A DNA stretch of 64,000 bases. Source: Apiospora phragmitis. Its lineage: Eukaryota > Ascomycota > Sordariomycetes > Amphisphaeriales > Apiosporaceae. Position numbers and translations under genes: made by a program. Location: assembly GCA_038363925.1 (NCBI GenBank), contig JAQQWL010000004.1, forward strand, positions 2,108,001-2,172,000, given 5' to 3'. The notes under the pieces were generated by a model. That model had not been told where the DNA came from, did no database searches, and saw only the letters and a program-made list of their open reading frames with translations. The number at the start of each line of letters is the position of its first letter. Positions within the stretch are counted from its first letter, which is position 1. Positions 52,771 through 64,000 of the stretch are shown here, one piece after another.

Positions 52771-55687
52771 TCAATAAATGTAGATGCTGGCCGGAAATTC
52801 TGCAATATAGTCATCCATGCACTTCCAGCACACTGAAGGAGGACACACAGTAATCCTTCTAATGTTGTCCTGGCCCCGCTCAGCGCTTTGTGCGAGGTAC
52901 GCCGTGGTTGCCAGGCGCGCGAGCCAATTTCCGTTGGCTCGAACTACGACGTTGCCGGCTGGCCACTCCCGCAACTCATCCCAGGATTCGATCGAGTTCA
53001 TGTGTGTCCGGGGCAATTCCGTACGAGCGTGGCTGCACGCAGGCCGCGACGGCAACCGGTAGATGATCTTGCTCCGGAGGGCCAGGAGGACGTCCACGTC
53101 GCCTATCCACCTGCCCCGTTCCCGGATCGACAGGACCGACTCGATCAGGGCAATCTCGACATCCTGGTTGCCACCGGATCGGAAGCCTTCGAGGGGCCGC
53201 TCCCAGTTCGTGAAGGACAAGTGCATCGAGGTATTTTGGAACAGATCTGTCGCCTCACCGTTGAACCTCTGGGGGTCTGCAACCCTCCAGAAGCTCGCGT
53301 CCATGGGAGACGTCATTGGGTTTTCGACCGAGAAGAACATGACGCAGCCTGGTCTGCCAATGTTTCCTAAGATACGGGTGAATGAGTTCCTCGCCCCCGT
53401 CTGCATAGGATCCCAAAGAAGCTGATAGATGGTGAGCTCGACCCACGCCTTGGTGCCAGAACGGTTTGACTGCTTACCTGCTCTGGAACAAAGATGGAAT
53501 CACCGGCTGATATTCCAATGACGTTACTAGGAATATCGTCATGACGCATATCATGGCCTGCGACCATGTATACCAAAATGGAGATGGCCTGAGTAAACGT
53601 GGATATTTGCGGTGTTGCAATCTTAAGTTGATCACCTATGAATGCCATGGACTTGGCCTGTATCAACGGGGTTTCCAGTATCTTGACCTGAATCAAAGGC
53701 CCAAGTATTGTTCCAAATGCGTGATCGCTAGCCACCGCGAGGCACTGCAATATCCGCGTGATGCTGTCGGTGGTTTGAAGCAATATTTTCTCCAATGACA
53801 GTAGACCATGCTCCGCACACCAGAGTAAGCCTTGCTGGGTGATTTCAGGCCGAGCACAAACAGCAGACCCTGGAACACTGGCTACATAGATGCCAGCGTC
53901 ATCACTGTCACCAAACCAGAATTCCAAGGCTTGCTCTGCCTCAGTTCGGGGTCGGTATGTGCACTCAAGCATAGAAGGAAAATAGACGATGGGATTTTGA
54001 TTGATGTGAATTTTCTCTCCGGTAACGATGGTGCGCGCTGGGTTGTGAGGGTGTAGCCACCTAGAATGAGGTGGTGTGGATTTCTTAACGGGTCGTTCGC
54101 CATCTCTCCCAGAGACCGAAGGCCGAGGAAATACGCTGGCGTAATTGACAGTTTCCTCACCATACCGGTCAATATGAAGATACTTGATGACACACTTGCG
54201 GCCTTGCAAGTCCCCAGTCTTGTTGGCCATGTGTCGTAGAAACTCAACTCGTCCGTCGGCATTCCGGAAACACTCTAACAAGGGCACAACATTGGTTAGG
54301 CCGAAAAATGGACGTAGGAAGTTTTGCCATTCGTTATCATTGATCGTCTGCGGTGGGAGGAAGTTCGATCTGTTTCTGCCCAGGTTTATAAACCGCAGTG
54401 ACCGGTCCTGGTCTTTCAACGACATGGTTGCAGCCTGGGAAATCAGCCGTATTCCTCGTTCTCGATGAGGAAGATCTGTTATCCACGTTTCTCTCATAGA
54501 ATCTTGCACTCGAAGAGGTTCCTCTAAAATCTGCGGGGAAGGGTTCGGAGATGGAGCTAAGGAACCTGATGGCTTCCCAGGCGGAATCCTGGTCTATAGG
54601 AACGTTCCATCGAGTCAAAATGCAACCAAGCACTACAAATAGTAGTTCCTCGAAGCTGATGCGCGTGGGGTCTGGTTTGAAAATTCCCTTTCTCTGTACG
54701 GGCTGGCCGTAGTACTTGAGATGAGCAAGAGATCCCGGTGGCTGGGGTCATGGCTGACGGTGAACAACCAAGGGAGAGAACCCCCCCTGAAGAGACAAGT
54801 GAGTCGTCCATAGAAAATTCGACATTGCGGCTTCCGAACACGATTATGTTTGGGTATATATGCCATGCTCTGAGGCCTAAAATAGCTGATCCATCATAAA
54901 CCTCTTGGGGGATGCCGGATATGAGCCGTTCCATCGTTCTCAGCGTGTTTTTCCATGCGATTATAACGCCGGGATAAACCGAAGGCTCGTCTGCTACCGG
55001 AAGGTCAACATTCTTGAGGATCAGACGCAGCTGTGTTTGTTTAGCCGCCATGACCGAATCCGCGGTCTGGAGCCACGCGCGGGCACTGGCGTCCCACTCG
55101 GCAAGCTGTGTTCGGGCAATCCCTTGTTGAACCGCGGCTGCGGCGACAGCAAACGGAATGCTTTCGTTCCGATCCCAGTCTTGGGTTACAGCCTTTTTCC
55201 GCTCCTCAATCAGCTCCATCCAGATGGAAGTTGCTTCTGCACTGCTGAAAATGGAAGCCAGCATGCAGGCCAGGAGGTGCACATGGATGGCGCCGGTCTT
55301 GGCGCTCTGAGAAGACGTAGCAGCCGCCCAGATGGAAGTCGCGTCGACACCGGTATAAGACCCAAACACAGACGAGGAAAACCTCTTGTGCTCGTTGGCC
55401 GTCGCCTGCTTTGAGATCTCGGATACTCTTTCACCATACGCCTTGATGAGTTGAGGGGTATCCGGGCAGACCCCCTCAAAGAGCGCAGCCAGACGGCGGG
55501 CAGTGACGTGGCTTTTGCCATGTTCGGCGCTTTCCTTTCTATTTGTAGATAGGAGTTCTCCAAGAGGGTGGTACTCTTTGGGCGCCTCGTACTTCACAAG
55601 GCAGAAGTCGAAATTGATGTTCGCAACTGCGACAGTCACTTCATTCGTGGCCCGAGCCAGCGAGGCTTGTAGCTTTGCGATCGACAT
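52771..55687 (-). CDS. large uncharacterised fungal protein, three frameshifts
   Basis: Exons 53478-55687 and 52771-53421 are joined by a 56-bp intron (GTAAGC...TATCAG) that restores FVPEQ-LLWDPMQTGARNS. Three single-base breaks (near 54755, near 54722, and the G run 54535-54538) separate otherwise continuous blocks. Net correction gives 953 residues. ATG 55687 (MSIAKLQASLARATNEVTVA) is the first in-frame start. The N-terminal third is helical and Ala-rich, with WDASARAWLQ in its centre. The middle has hydrophobic segments near QISTFTQAISILVYMVAGHD. The C-terminal part ends with Cys-rich CPPSVCWKCMDDY. It resembles a hypothetical protein family I believe is widespread in filamentous ascomycetes. 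I cannot assign a domain or function. Confidence 0.65.
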
Positions 55688-57049
55688 GCCTAGCGATCTG
55701 AAGATTTTCGAGAAACAATAGCAAGCGGGGATTACCACAAGTCATTTAGAGGTCTAGGGGCTAATGAAAGAGGTCGTTTTCTCGTTGTGTGCCATTCGTT
55801 TCTTCTGGGCTAATTTCGCATTGGATTGACGAAGTTAAAAGAAAAGGGAACATCATGGAAAGGAGCGGTGGCTGACAAGTCCTTCGGAGGTACTTTATGC
55901 GGGGAGATTTCGCCTCCTTTTGCACTGCCTCTGCAATGTAGGACGCCCACGTCAAGGCAAAATTGGAGATTGCCTTCCTATTCGCTGGAATATGGGGCGT
56001 ATTCTCTCTAGAGTTAAGCAAGCTGAAGATCATGTTCGTGATAGCCGAGCCACAAAGAGGCAGAGGAAGTGTTCAAGACGACTGAAGGAAACGTGTATAC
56101 CGCGCAGTAGTATTACGCTTTGTGTCAATCACCGTGCGAGCGATAATACTACAAGGGGTGATTCAGAATGGTAGAAACTTCAAGCTTCTAAATCCGGTGT
56201 GACTGCAGGCGGGCTTTTCGTCGTCACACAATGTGGTAAGATGGTGAGGAAAAGGGGGTAGCTGCGGCTGACACGTCATTCATGGGCCGTCACACAACAA
56301 TAAATCTACAAAACCCCCGACAGCTACTTGCTCAACCCTCGTTGTTGAGAATATACTGCTTTCATGATTGCCTACCCCGACGATATTACCATGTATCTGA
56401 CCGAAGCAAGCGATACGACTGACGTAGGTGTCCACCCAACTGGTGCACCGCCCTCGGGTTACAACAACACATATACAGATTCCAGCGCCGAGACACAACC
56501 GCCAGAGGTCACGGTACGGACATGATAGCACAGTTTATAGGGTATCCCATGACGTGGGTCTCGCGGCAGACTCCTTTCCGTCGGGCGGGAGACAGCCGTG
56601 AGCTAGCATGACGAACATGAGCACACGTGATAACGAGCGGATAGTAAAGAGATATATATTATTTATCATTCCATCAGGATCATGTGCGGCCCCGATTGAT
56701 CCGGGTACGCCGACTCCCTGACCGGCACTCGCATCGGATCCATTTGAGTTACGCTCTCGGGGCCCCGGCAAGCTCGTCAAGTTGAGGGCGGTGAAGTTAA
56801 AATGGGACCCTACAGGCGTGTTTACGACACAGTTTGAGAATAACGTGAAAGAAATGAAAAGTTGTATATATAGCAAATAATTCGTTTGACATCATTATCG
56901 AACCATGACTGCTTCGCATGGATCAACATTCAACCCAGCCCCTATTCGGTCCGTCCTATCGAGCTGTATAGACAAATGCAGAAGAACAAAACGAAATCAA
57001 GGACTTCTTTCAACCCCCGAAGCGTGATGGTGGTCACACCCACACAGAA
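55688..57049. other. intergenic, nothing recognised
   Basis: Two adjoining minus-strand open frames (56280-56531 and 56535-56876) show no recognisable motif and no splice logic. Nothing else was seen. Confidence 0.35.
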
Positions 57050-58263
57050 TCAGTACGCGTGATGCTGGACGCTGTAGCCTTTACCCTCGTTGCTGCTGCT
57101 ACCCCGACCGCCCTCCACCTCCTCTTCCTCCACTTCCTTCCCCAAGCTGCTCTGGTGGGCCGCCGGCGGCGGCAGCAGGTCGGCGTTCTGGTCGATGATG
57201 CGCGCCGGGTCGAGGATGATGAAGACCCAGACGGCGGCGACCATGAGAAAAGCGTCGAGCGCGACGAAGTTGCGCTCGTGCAGCATCGAGGGGCCCATCC
57301 AGGTCAGCTCGACGACCCGGAACAGACTACGGACGACGATGCAGGTCAGGGAAATGAAGAGGGCGGCGAGGACGGTGTAGTAGTTCTTGAGGCTTCGACC
57401 GCCGCCGCCGCCACCGATGCTGCTGCTACGCGATGAGGAGATACGTCGCAGGAAATCGACGGCCAGACCCGCGAATACGACCATGGTCGCGAGCTGGAAC
57501 ACGAGGCCCGCAACTATGGTGTTGACCCCCGCCGGGGTGACTTCCCCCTTGCTTGAGGCGCTGGCTGTCACGGCACCGCCTACGAGCTGTATGAGAGGGG
57601 GAAAAAGGTTAGCTCTAGAAACGAGTTATAGAATAGGGGGTAATCGTCGTGGTTTGTTGTCTTTGAGTAAAAGAAAAGGGGGACAGGGAAAAAATAATCA
57701 CTACTCACCTGAATAAGAAGGGAGAGGAAGGCGCTGGTGAGGAAAACGATCGTGTACAGCCTCGCTGGCAGCACACTGGACTCGGGGCCGGAGACCTGGA
57801 TGAGCTGACCCAGCAGCATGTACAGCGCCGCCGTGAAGAAGACGGGGGCGATGGTGAGCGGGATCATCTGCATGAGGTAGGCGTGCTGGTTGTACGGGCA
57901 TTGAGAGCCCCAGGTGCGGCCGATCCAACCAATCATCTCCGCTAAGGGGTAAGTAAGGAATTTCAGTCAGTCTTTCTCCTCCTTCTTCTTCTTCTTCTTC
58001 TTCACTTGATAGCGATGGCGAGTTCGTTACTCACTGGCCGCTCCATACGCGAGGGCGACAGACGCCCATCGCTTCTTGTTGTGGCTGAGGACAAGGTGGT
58101 ACACCACCGCAAAGGCAAAGAGCACGATGAAGGACACGCCGGCGGCTAGACTCGGTCGGTAGCCATAGCTGTAGGGTATGCCGGCCAGCTTCTCGGCATA
58201 GCAGTTGTTTGGGTTTCTGATTGGCTCGGGGAGCGAGGCTAGGAAGTCTGCTGTGTTGCCCAT
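57050..58263 (-). CDS. RTA1-like lipid-exporter family membrane protein
   Basis: A 332-residue multi-span membrane protein with exons 58035-58263, 57709-57941 and 57050-57586. All splice sites are clean and the frame is intact. Family signatures are GYRPSLAA before the first helix, EMIGWIGR after the first intron, and APVFFTAALYMLLG and QLVGGAV in later helices. About seven hydrophobic segments are visible. A Gly6 run separates helices in the C-terminal half, and the tail is acidic (EVEEEEVEGG) and cytosolic-like. RTA1/RTM1/RSB1 proteins act at the plasma membrane in resistance to toxic amphiphiles and sphingoid-base export. Substrate cannot be told. The first intron carries a CTT microsatellite (57976-58002). 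Confidence 0.9.
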
Positions 58264-60145
58264 GGTGAGATGATGAGGCCGCTCGTTGGGCCCGGGATAG
58301 AAAAAGGAAGAGAAAAGGAAAAGGCTGGGTAAGAGTGTTGAGTGTGTATACACCACGACTTTGTAAGGACTGCCTCCGTGGTGTTTGTTTGTTATACTAT
58401 GGCAAATGCTTATGAGAAAAAGGCACGATTCCATCAGGAATAAGCCGGTCTATTTAACCTCCTCCCATCTCCACGCCACCAGAGGCTCAGGGTCCATCAG
58501 TACTGCGGCAAAGCGCGAGTGTTGAACTTTGAGGCAGATCACTTCCCTGTTTTGGCGTCAAGGCTGAGCTGGAAAGATGGAGACCTGTTTCTCTGTGCCG
58601 CAGGGAAACTTTAATCAACTATCTGACTGGCTGTCAGTCGATGTTTATGGACATGAAACAAAGGCAACGAGGCCATGGTTCATCGCTTCGACTCCGTTAT
58701 GGATCCTTCTTGCTATATTCAGGTGCTAGGTGTCAGGGGTTTCTTTGGCCAGACCCACAAAACGTCTACCGGCGAGTCAGTGTCTTTTATGCATTGTCGA
58801 GATGCATCTCGGAGATCTTGTGGCGATGGCAGGTCGCAAATAGAGGATTCCTGGCCATCTCATGTTCTGGGCTTTTAACGGTTGGTGGTAGCTGAGCCCT
58901 CCTGATGCTACTGTGTTGTGGGTCCTCCTCCAGTCGACGACTCTTTCGTATAACCGAGCAGCCAAGAGGGCGTCCAATGGAACTCCCTCTGTTGATATAT
59001 ACCATATTATAGCTTGGACGAAGCAATAGCAGAATTCCTCCTCCTTCATATTTCGGTAATCGGCTCAGCCTTGGTGGACGGGGCGCTGGGGTTGTACCAT
59101 GAGTATATATAATCAAACCTCTGGGGAACGGCACAGCATACAACATCCCTGTCATCCGTCACCCAGACCGATAGATCGCAGGCCGTGTTATCCGGCTCGT
59201 CAGCCTTATTACTCACTCCCCGCGCCAGAAACAAAGAGTGGTCCTCCTGTCTGCGCCGCTCGTCGTCGTCACCACCGCCAGGTTCCGTGCCGCAAACGAT
59301 CCATGGATGAACATGGTGTCAGTTGTGGGTGGGGCGATCCAGAAATAGAAAGCGGATCCACCAGTGGTGATACATAGCACCAGCCAGACTGCCCGGCCAG
59401 CCATCAGCCTCCTCAGCCATGTTCTGGAGACTTCGGAAGTTGCCGGCTGTCACCTCACCATCATCGCTTAGGCCTTGATGGATCAGATAAAACGAGAAGA
59501 AGGGGAGCTAAAAGGAAGAGTCGACTCATGGGCTGCCTCCTTATGACAGCCACAGATACCTTTTGAAGGTTATTACTTCTGATATTAGACAGCAAAGAGT
59601 CGAGGGTTCTGATGTGGTGCGAGAACCAACTAGCTCCGTCATTAACCAAGCGGTTCCTTGTTCTCCATCTCTGTGTTCTAGTATAATTATCACGCTGCTG
59701 ATATCTACAAAAGACACGAGATATTGATATTCGCCCAAGATCTAGGCGACACAACCAATCTCTCCAGGGTGCTGACTCTTCTTCATACAATCACCACCCT
59801 TTTACTCCTGAGGTCTATGTCTCGTGACTTGATCCGGTGTGACTATGGGGTTTCTCCCAGACCAACTTACAAGATCCTTGACATTGTCCTGGCCAAAGTC
59901 GCAGAGCAGCGTATACAGAACAGAGTACCACATACATACTCTACTATACCTATTCACTCTATATTAACCCTGACAAGAGCGCTTTCCCACTTGCTATACC
60001 GTATCCATGAAGTTTATCTGCCACCCCACCCCCACAGCAACGAACCATGGCATTGCCGAAGCTTGAGTCCCTGGCGACCCAGTAGAAAGGCGCACCCCTC
60101 TCTTTCTTCTAGGGTTCATATTTCCTTTTGCTGCCCTCTTCCTTT
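58264..60145. other. intergenic, nothing recognised
   Basis: Promoter side of the RTA1-like gene and about 1.9 kb without a supported gene or RNA before the second tRNA-like element. Confidence 0.4.
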
Positions 60146-60224
60146 GACCGGGCCGGTGTAGCCTAGCGGTAGTATTCTTAGATATATGCTTAGAGGCAAG
60201 AGGGTTTAACTCCCTCTACGGTCA
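60146..60224 (+). ncRNA. tRNA-like Pol III element, copy B
   Basis: This element shares 26 identical bases around the A box with copy A at 143-221, has a B-box-like GGTTTAACTCC, and a run of four T starting at 60226. Its T arm is perfect: GAGGG (60200-60204), loop TTTAACT, CCCTC (60212-60216). The ends pair as GACCG (60146-60150) with CGGTC (60219-60223), a double change relative to GCCCG/CGGGC in copy A. The anticodon arm is not readable. Flanking T/C-rich tracts and a TTTTTAA-CCCC block downstream are also shared, so the duplicated unit is longer than the RNA. Confidence 0.5.
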
Positions 60225-62129
60225 CTTTTCGACCCCCTTGTGGGTCAGTCTTCCTTTTTATCTTTCCCCTTTTTTAACCCCAGATCCAGAGCATTTCTCA
60301 CATGAGCCCTATCCAGGCTTCCTATTTGAATCAAGTTGATCCTGCCAAAGTAAGAAACAAACATATCTCAATGTTTTGGTGGGCATTGATTGGAAGATTG
60401 GGATCGGTTGGCTTGGCATTGGCTGCTCAGTTTAGATACCATAACCTAGTCACAGCCGCGGAATCTTTCTCTTTCTTCAACCTTGGCCCGCCTGTAACCC
60501 ATTACTTGAGCTCCATTATTCAAGGTCGTCTGGCATTTCCCAAGCAGCAAGGTGCGATTGGAGAAGAGCGCCCCAGTCTGCATCCCCCTTGAGGCTCTTC
60601 ACCTTCTCTTTGTCCTTCTTCCAAATGTTGTATCTGAATATTACCGGGTCGGAGCCGATTAAATATGTGTATGCTGGCCACAAGCTTGATATCCGTTGCT
60701 TTTCCAACTGTATGATGAACAGTTAGATTTGAAAGGATTGCAGAAGCTGTATCAGGCGAGCACAGATTCAGGGGGGCTCGTGATATACTATTAGGAATAG
60801 GACTATCCACTTTGATTCAGCCAATCAGGACTCGCCGGCTCGACATACGCCATTTCTATTGGGCCTTGCTCCTGCTGCTTTTACGAGAAGAGGATTCCTC
60901 ATGAAAACAAAACATCGCAAAGGTAAAAGAAGATGGGCGTCTCATCAATTTCCTGGATTTCGGTCTATCTTTCCGTTTCGCGGAGTGAAAGTTAGCGGGT
61001 AGCGATGGCGGTCCTGGAACCCATTCGCCGGACACCTGCGTACCTCTCTACTTGAGAGCCTACTATTTCTGTGTCCTGATCGCCCGTTTCAAGGCGGGTT
61101 CCCGTGTTCGGCCCAGCTCCCTCACTTGCAAGAGCGAACTCCGACGATTGCACGCGCGTAAATCTCAAGACCATCTAGGTGTTCGCGAGGGCGCGCCAAG
61201 GCAGCGGGAAGGATCTTTACAATGGCTACTGTCCGCTGTTGCCTAACGGCATCAGTACAAGATTCCACCTATCCGTAGGTTGAACGTTTTTGGCTGACCT
61301 GCGTTCCTTGCTTTAAGCATAGCTTTTTCTTGCTTCACTTACATATGTCTCTCTGGCTGACGTGAAGACCACACCGTTTTTCACTCCATAAAGCGTCACA
61401 GCAGCGGCTAGCCCAAAATGAGGACAGACGCAGTAACCGGTTAAACAGAGAACGTACTAGACTAATAAGTATGCCAAGCGCTTGAACCGTCGCGCCCGCA
61501 TCAATTATCCCCGTTTTGTACAGTACAAGTTTATTTTGGTGAATTCGGACGTACGGCGTTCAAGGGGGGTTTTATTATCTATACAAAAAGGTAACAGTGT
61601 AACGTAAGACCCAGGCGTCCTACATGGTACAAAGTGGCAGCCCCAAACCCCTATTTGACACGAGTTTAGCAAGGACCGCATGAAGCCACTTACTCAGCAT
61701 TACCAAGCAAGACCCAAGACCCAAAGCCCTCTTGGCCCTTCGACCCTCCGGCAGTTTTAAAAGGAAAGGCGAGATTAAGCCCCAAAGAAGCAAACCAAAG
61801 CATCAAAATACGCAATACTGCAGAAGACATTCAGCTACTACATCAGGAGCCGAGTATGAAACATCGGCAAATAGAACAGGGGAAGCAGAGCAAATCGGCA
61901 TTCGGCCTCATTCAGTTCAAAATCGAATCACCCAAACCAGTAGAACGCAAAGTAGACAACGTGTATTTACATCACTTAGGAGGAAGAGTCGGTGATTACG
62001 TAGGTTTTTTCTAAATTCATTATGTTTAAATATATTTTGGGGTATCCACATGTCTGCATAATTAGACAAAGATCAAAAACCAACACATGCTAATAGTCCC
62101 AATAGTGAATCCTTTACTTTTGCTCATTA
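60225..62129. other. intergenic, nothing recognised
   Basis: About 1.9 kb between the tRNA-like element and the 3' end of the rhodopsin-type gene. No supported gene. A short TTGATCCTGCC word near 60337 is not part of an rRNA. Confidence 0.4.
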
Positions 62130-63751
62130 TCATCGTTTATGGGGCGGTACGCTATCCAGCGGACTCCGGGGACTAATCCGCGGGCCCTCCTCCATCAGCT
62201 CCTTGGACGACTTGTGCGTGAGCCGCTCCTCGCTGTCGTCGAAGTGGTTGTACATGCCGTTGCCGTTGTTGCGGTGGGCAGGCTCCTTCTTGACCGTGAC
62301 CGTGGTCGTGGTGAAGATGCCCGCCTTGTTGTTGTGGGCACTTTTGCTGTCGTCGTTGTTGACGTTATCGCCCGTGTTGAGTGGTCCACCACTGGCGACT
62401 CCGATCGTGGCCTCGCCGCCACCGCCTCGTCGGCGATTGCCCTCCGAATCGAGATCCTCCTCGTCGTCTTCGGACACGCGCTGGAATGTCGCCAGTGTGA
62501 AGTTGCCGTTGTCCTGCGCGGCGCGGTTTCGGGCCGCCTTGTGCCTGTCTATGCTGCCGATCGTCTGTGGTGGCAGCCCGGATCCGGAAGCTCCGACGCC
62601 GGTATGGATGCTCCAGAGTCCCACCGACTGCGCTGTTCGTTTGATCAAGGGTTGTAGCGTCGCCAAGCATCCAGCACAGATAGCGAGGCCTTGTTCAACG
62701 TCAGACCAGATCGCAATATCCAAGGTTGCCCCTGAGAAGGAGAAAATGTTAGCAACAGACTCAAACGAACTATACGGCACGGTGAGCAAAGGTGATGAAT
62801 AACGTACACAAAAAGTCCGGGTCTTCAAAATTGTGGACGAAGACGAAGCGCACAACAACGGCAATACTGGCCCTAAACGAACGGATGTGTCAGTATGCGA
62901 ACATGTAGTACTAGCTGGATGATGATGGTTGCAAAGCTTACACGCAGGCCATGCCGAGGATGGGGATAAGCGAGTACTTGATACTCTGGCGCATCTGCAG
63001 CCCCATGATCATGTGGAGCGGGAGCAGCGCAAAGGTGAAGTCGCAGAGCACGCTGAAGGCACTGTAGAGGTAGGTGAGGGCCGCGATGATGGACGGCGCC
63101 ACGCACGTCCCCGGGTTGTCCTTGTTCCAGAAATAGTAGAGCGGCTGACACTGCAGGAGCGTGACGAAGAAAAAGACGATGCCAGTGATGACGGAGAGGA
63201 ACAGGACGACGTAGATGATGTATTTATGGGCCTTGATGACGGTGATGCGCAGAAGGAAGATGCCAATCGATATCTTTGAGGTGATCATGGTGATGCAGTA
63301 CCATATATAGCAGAACCACCAAAACTACAACTTCGAATGAGCATTTTCCGTCAACGGTTGAATGGGCTTATCATGGCAGAATATCAGTCTCAATATAGGG
63401 TTGTACGAACCTTCATCGCCTCCTGGATGTCCTCCTTGGCAAGATCCTTATGGTGTCGCCCGGTTCCATAATGGACTCCTGTAAGTGACGACGAAGTGAA
63501 GAGGATGAATGTTATCTAGTCGTGGACTCCTAGTCAGCGGAAGCTATTCCGGGGCCGTTCCAAAGGGGTTGCCATAAGCCATGGCTTACCGTTGCGAAGA
63601 CCATAACTCCATCATCCAGCCCAAACGCCTTAAGAATGAAAACGCGCGTGTAGCATCGAAGAGCAGTCGCGATGACGGCCAATACTAACAGGGCAATGGC
63701 GACGGCCTGCAGCTCGGGGCCACGATTCGGAATATCGACGCCGTCAGTCAT
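62130..63751 (-). CDS. fungal-rhodopsin-domain integral membrane protein
   Basis: A 438-residue seven-helix-type protein with five exons: 63590-63751, 63411-63515, 62942-63324, 62808-62872 and 62130-62731. All are in frame with GT-AG ends. The N-terminus (RGPELQAVAIALLVLAVIAT) leads into helix 1. FGLDDGVMVFAT, with the family-typical LDD, follows. FWWFCYIWYC marks helix 3 and CQPLYYFW the conserved loop. IWSDVEQGLAICAGCLATL precedes the final helix. The soluble tail is long and rich in Gly, Asn and Thr (TTTTVTV, EEDLDSEG). These PTH11/satratoxin-SC4-like proteins lack the retinal lysine and are often called GPCR-like, though function is usually untested. No signal-transduction partners are adjacent. 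Confidence 0.9.
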
Positions 63752-64000
63752 GATTGCAGTTTGGGTGCTGGCTTGAGGGTCGCTCGTCTCATCTTAATAA
63801 GCTGGCGTGATTACATAACATAAGAACCGTAGACTCGGGATCACAAAAGAGACGTCGAAAAGGACGAACGAGTCAGTCAAGACCCTCCTTTAAGGCCTTT
63901 TCAAAGTTGGAAAACCCGCGGGATACAAGCAAGGGGTCCCGTCCGTTTTGAGAGGATTCTGGTGTCCTGGATTCTTGCCCAGACCCATACTGCGCATGGG
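63752..64000. promoter_or_regulatory. upstream region of the rhodopsin-domain gene
   Basis: The last 249 bp precede the minus-strand ATG at 63751 and should contain its promoter. I see no clear TATA box and no other feature. Confidence 0.3.

Noticed and set aside
60330..60350. Start of small-subunit rRNA (word TTGATCCTGCC)
   Set aside because: Only about 11 bases match and the following sequence does not continue as rRNA.
62203..62802. 199-codon open frame on the plus strand
   Set aside because: It lies opposite the last exon of the rhodopsin-domain protein, and its composition mirrors the codon bias of that exon.

Overview
The window looks like nuclear DNA from a filamentous ascomycete (Pezizomycotina, most likely Sordariomycetes). 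The evidence is short spliceosomal introns (mostly about 50-150 bp) with GT-AG ends and CTRAC-type branch sites, an intron-containing nuclear tRNA, and typically fungal families: a Zn2Cys6 regulator, an RTA1-like membrane protein, a fungal-rhodopsin membrane protein, a CVNH lectin and a microsomal-type P450. Species cannot be named from sequence alone.

Layout. 1-5000: a tRNA-like Pol III element, an FAD monooxygenase, tRNA-Glu(UUC), a GNAT acetyltransferase and a CVNH lectin. 7300-11520: an alpha/beta hydrolase facing a Zn2Cys6 transcription factor. 13410-16710: two enzymes of the non-phosphorylated L-rhamnose pathway, L-rhamnonate dehydratase and L-rhamnose 1-dehydrogenase, on the same strand. 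18320-19770: a CECR5-type HAD protein. 19.8-26 kb is gene-poor. 26-27.8 kb: mitochondrial-type serine hydroxymethyltransferase. 27.8-33.6 kb is gene-poor and carries a long hairpin followed by a T run. 33.6-41.8 kb: a decayed P450, a zinc alcohol dehydrogenase and a Prp24/SART3 splicing factor, all on the minus strand. 45-46 kb: a two-RRM protein. 49.4-50.8 kb: a bZIP-ankyrin protein. 52.8-55.7 kb: a large uncharacterised protein. 57-58.3 kb: the RTA1-like protein. 60.1 kb: a second copy of the tRNA-like element. 62.1-63.75 kb: the fungal-rhodopsin protein.

Two points matter to any user. First, at least 14 single-base breaks, mostly in or beside short G/C runs, interrupt otherwise well-preserved frames in nine genes, including the P450, which is also decayed. 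Essential or housekeeping genes (SHMT, Prp24, a zinc ADH) are among them, so residual sequencing or assembly error is more likely than decay. In six resolved loci the conceptual length becomes an exact multiple of three once the deduced indels are counted. Second, a few lesions do not fit that explanation: the in-frame TGA in the rhamnonate dehydratase and the internal deletions of the P450.

The only clear metabolic linkage is the rhamnose pair. The first and third enzymes of the L-rhamnose -> L-rhamnono-lactone -> L-rhamnonate -> 2-keto-3-deoxy-L-rhamnonate route lie within 3.3 kb of each other, with a zinc-cluster regulator 1.9 kb upstream. I see no secondary-metabolite cluster, no intact transposon and no obviously new multi-gene system. 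The most unusual items are the paired tRNA-like elements with a covarying terminal stem, the 60-nt hairpin, the 25-nt microexon in the zinc cluster, and the bZIP-ankyrin fusion.
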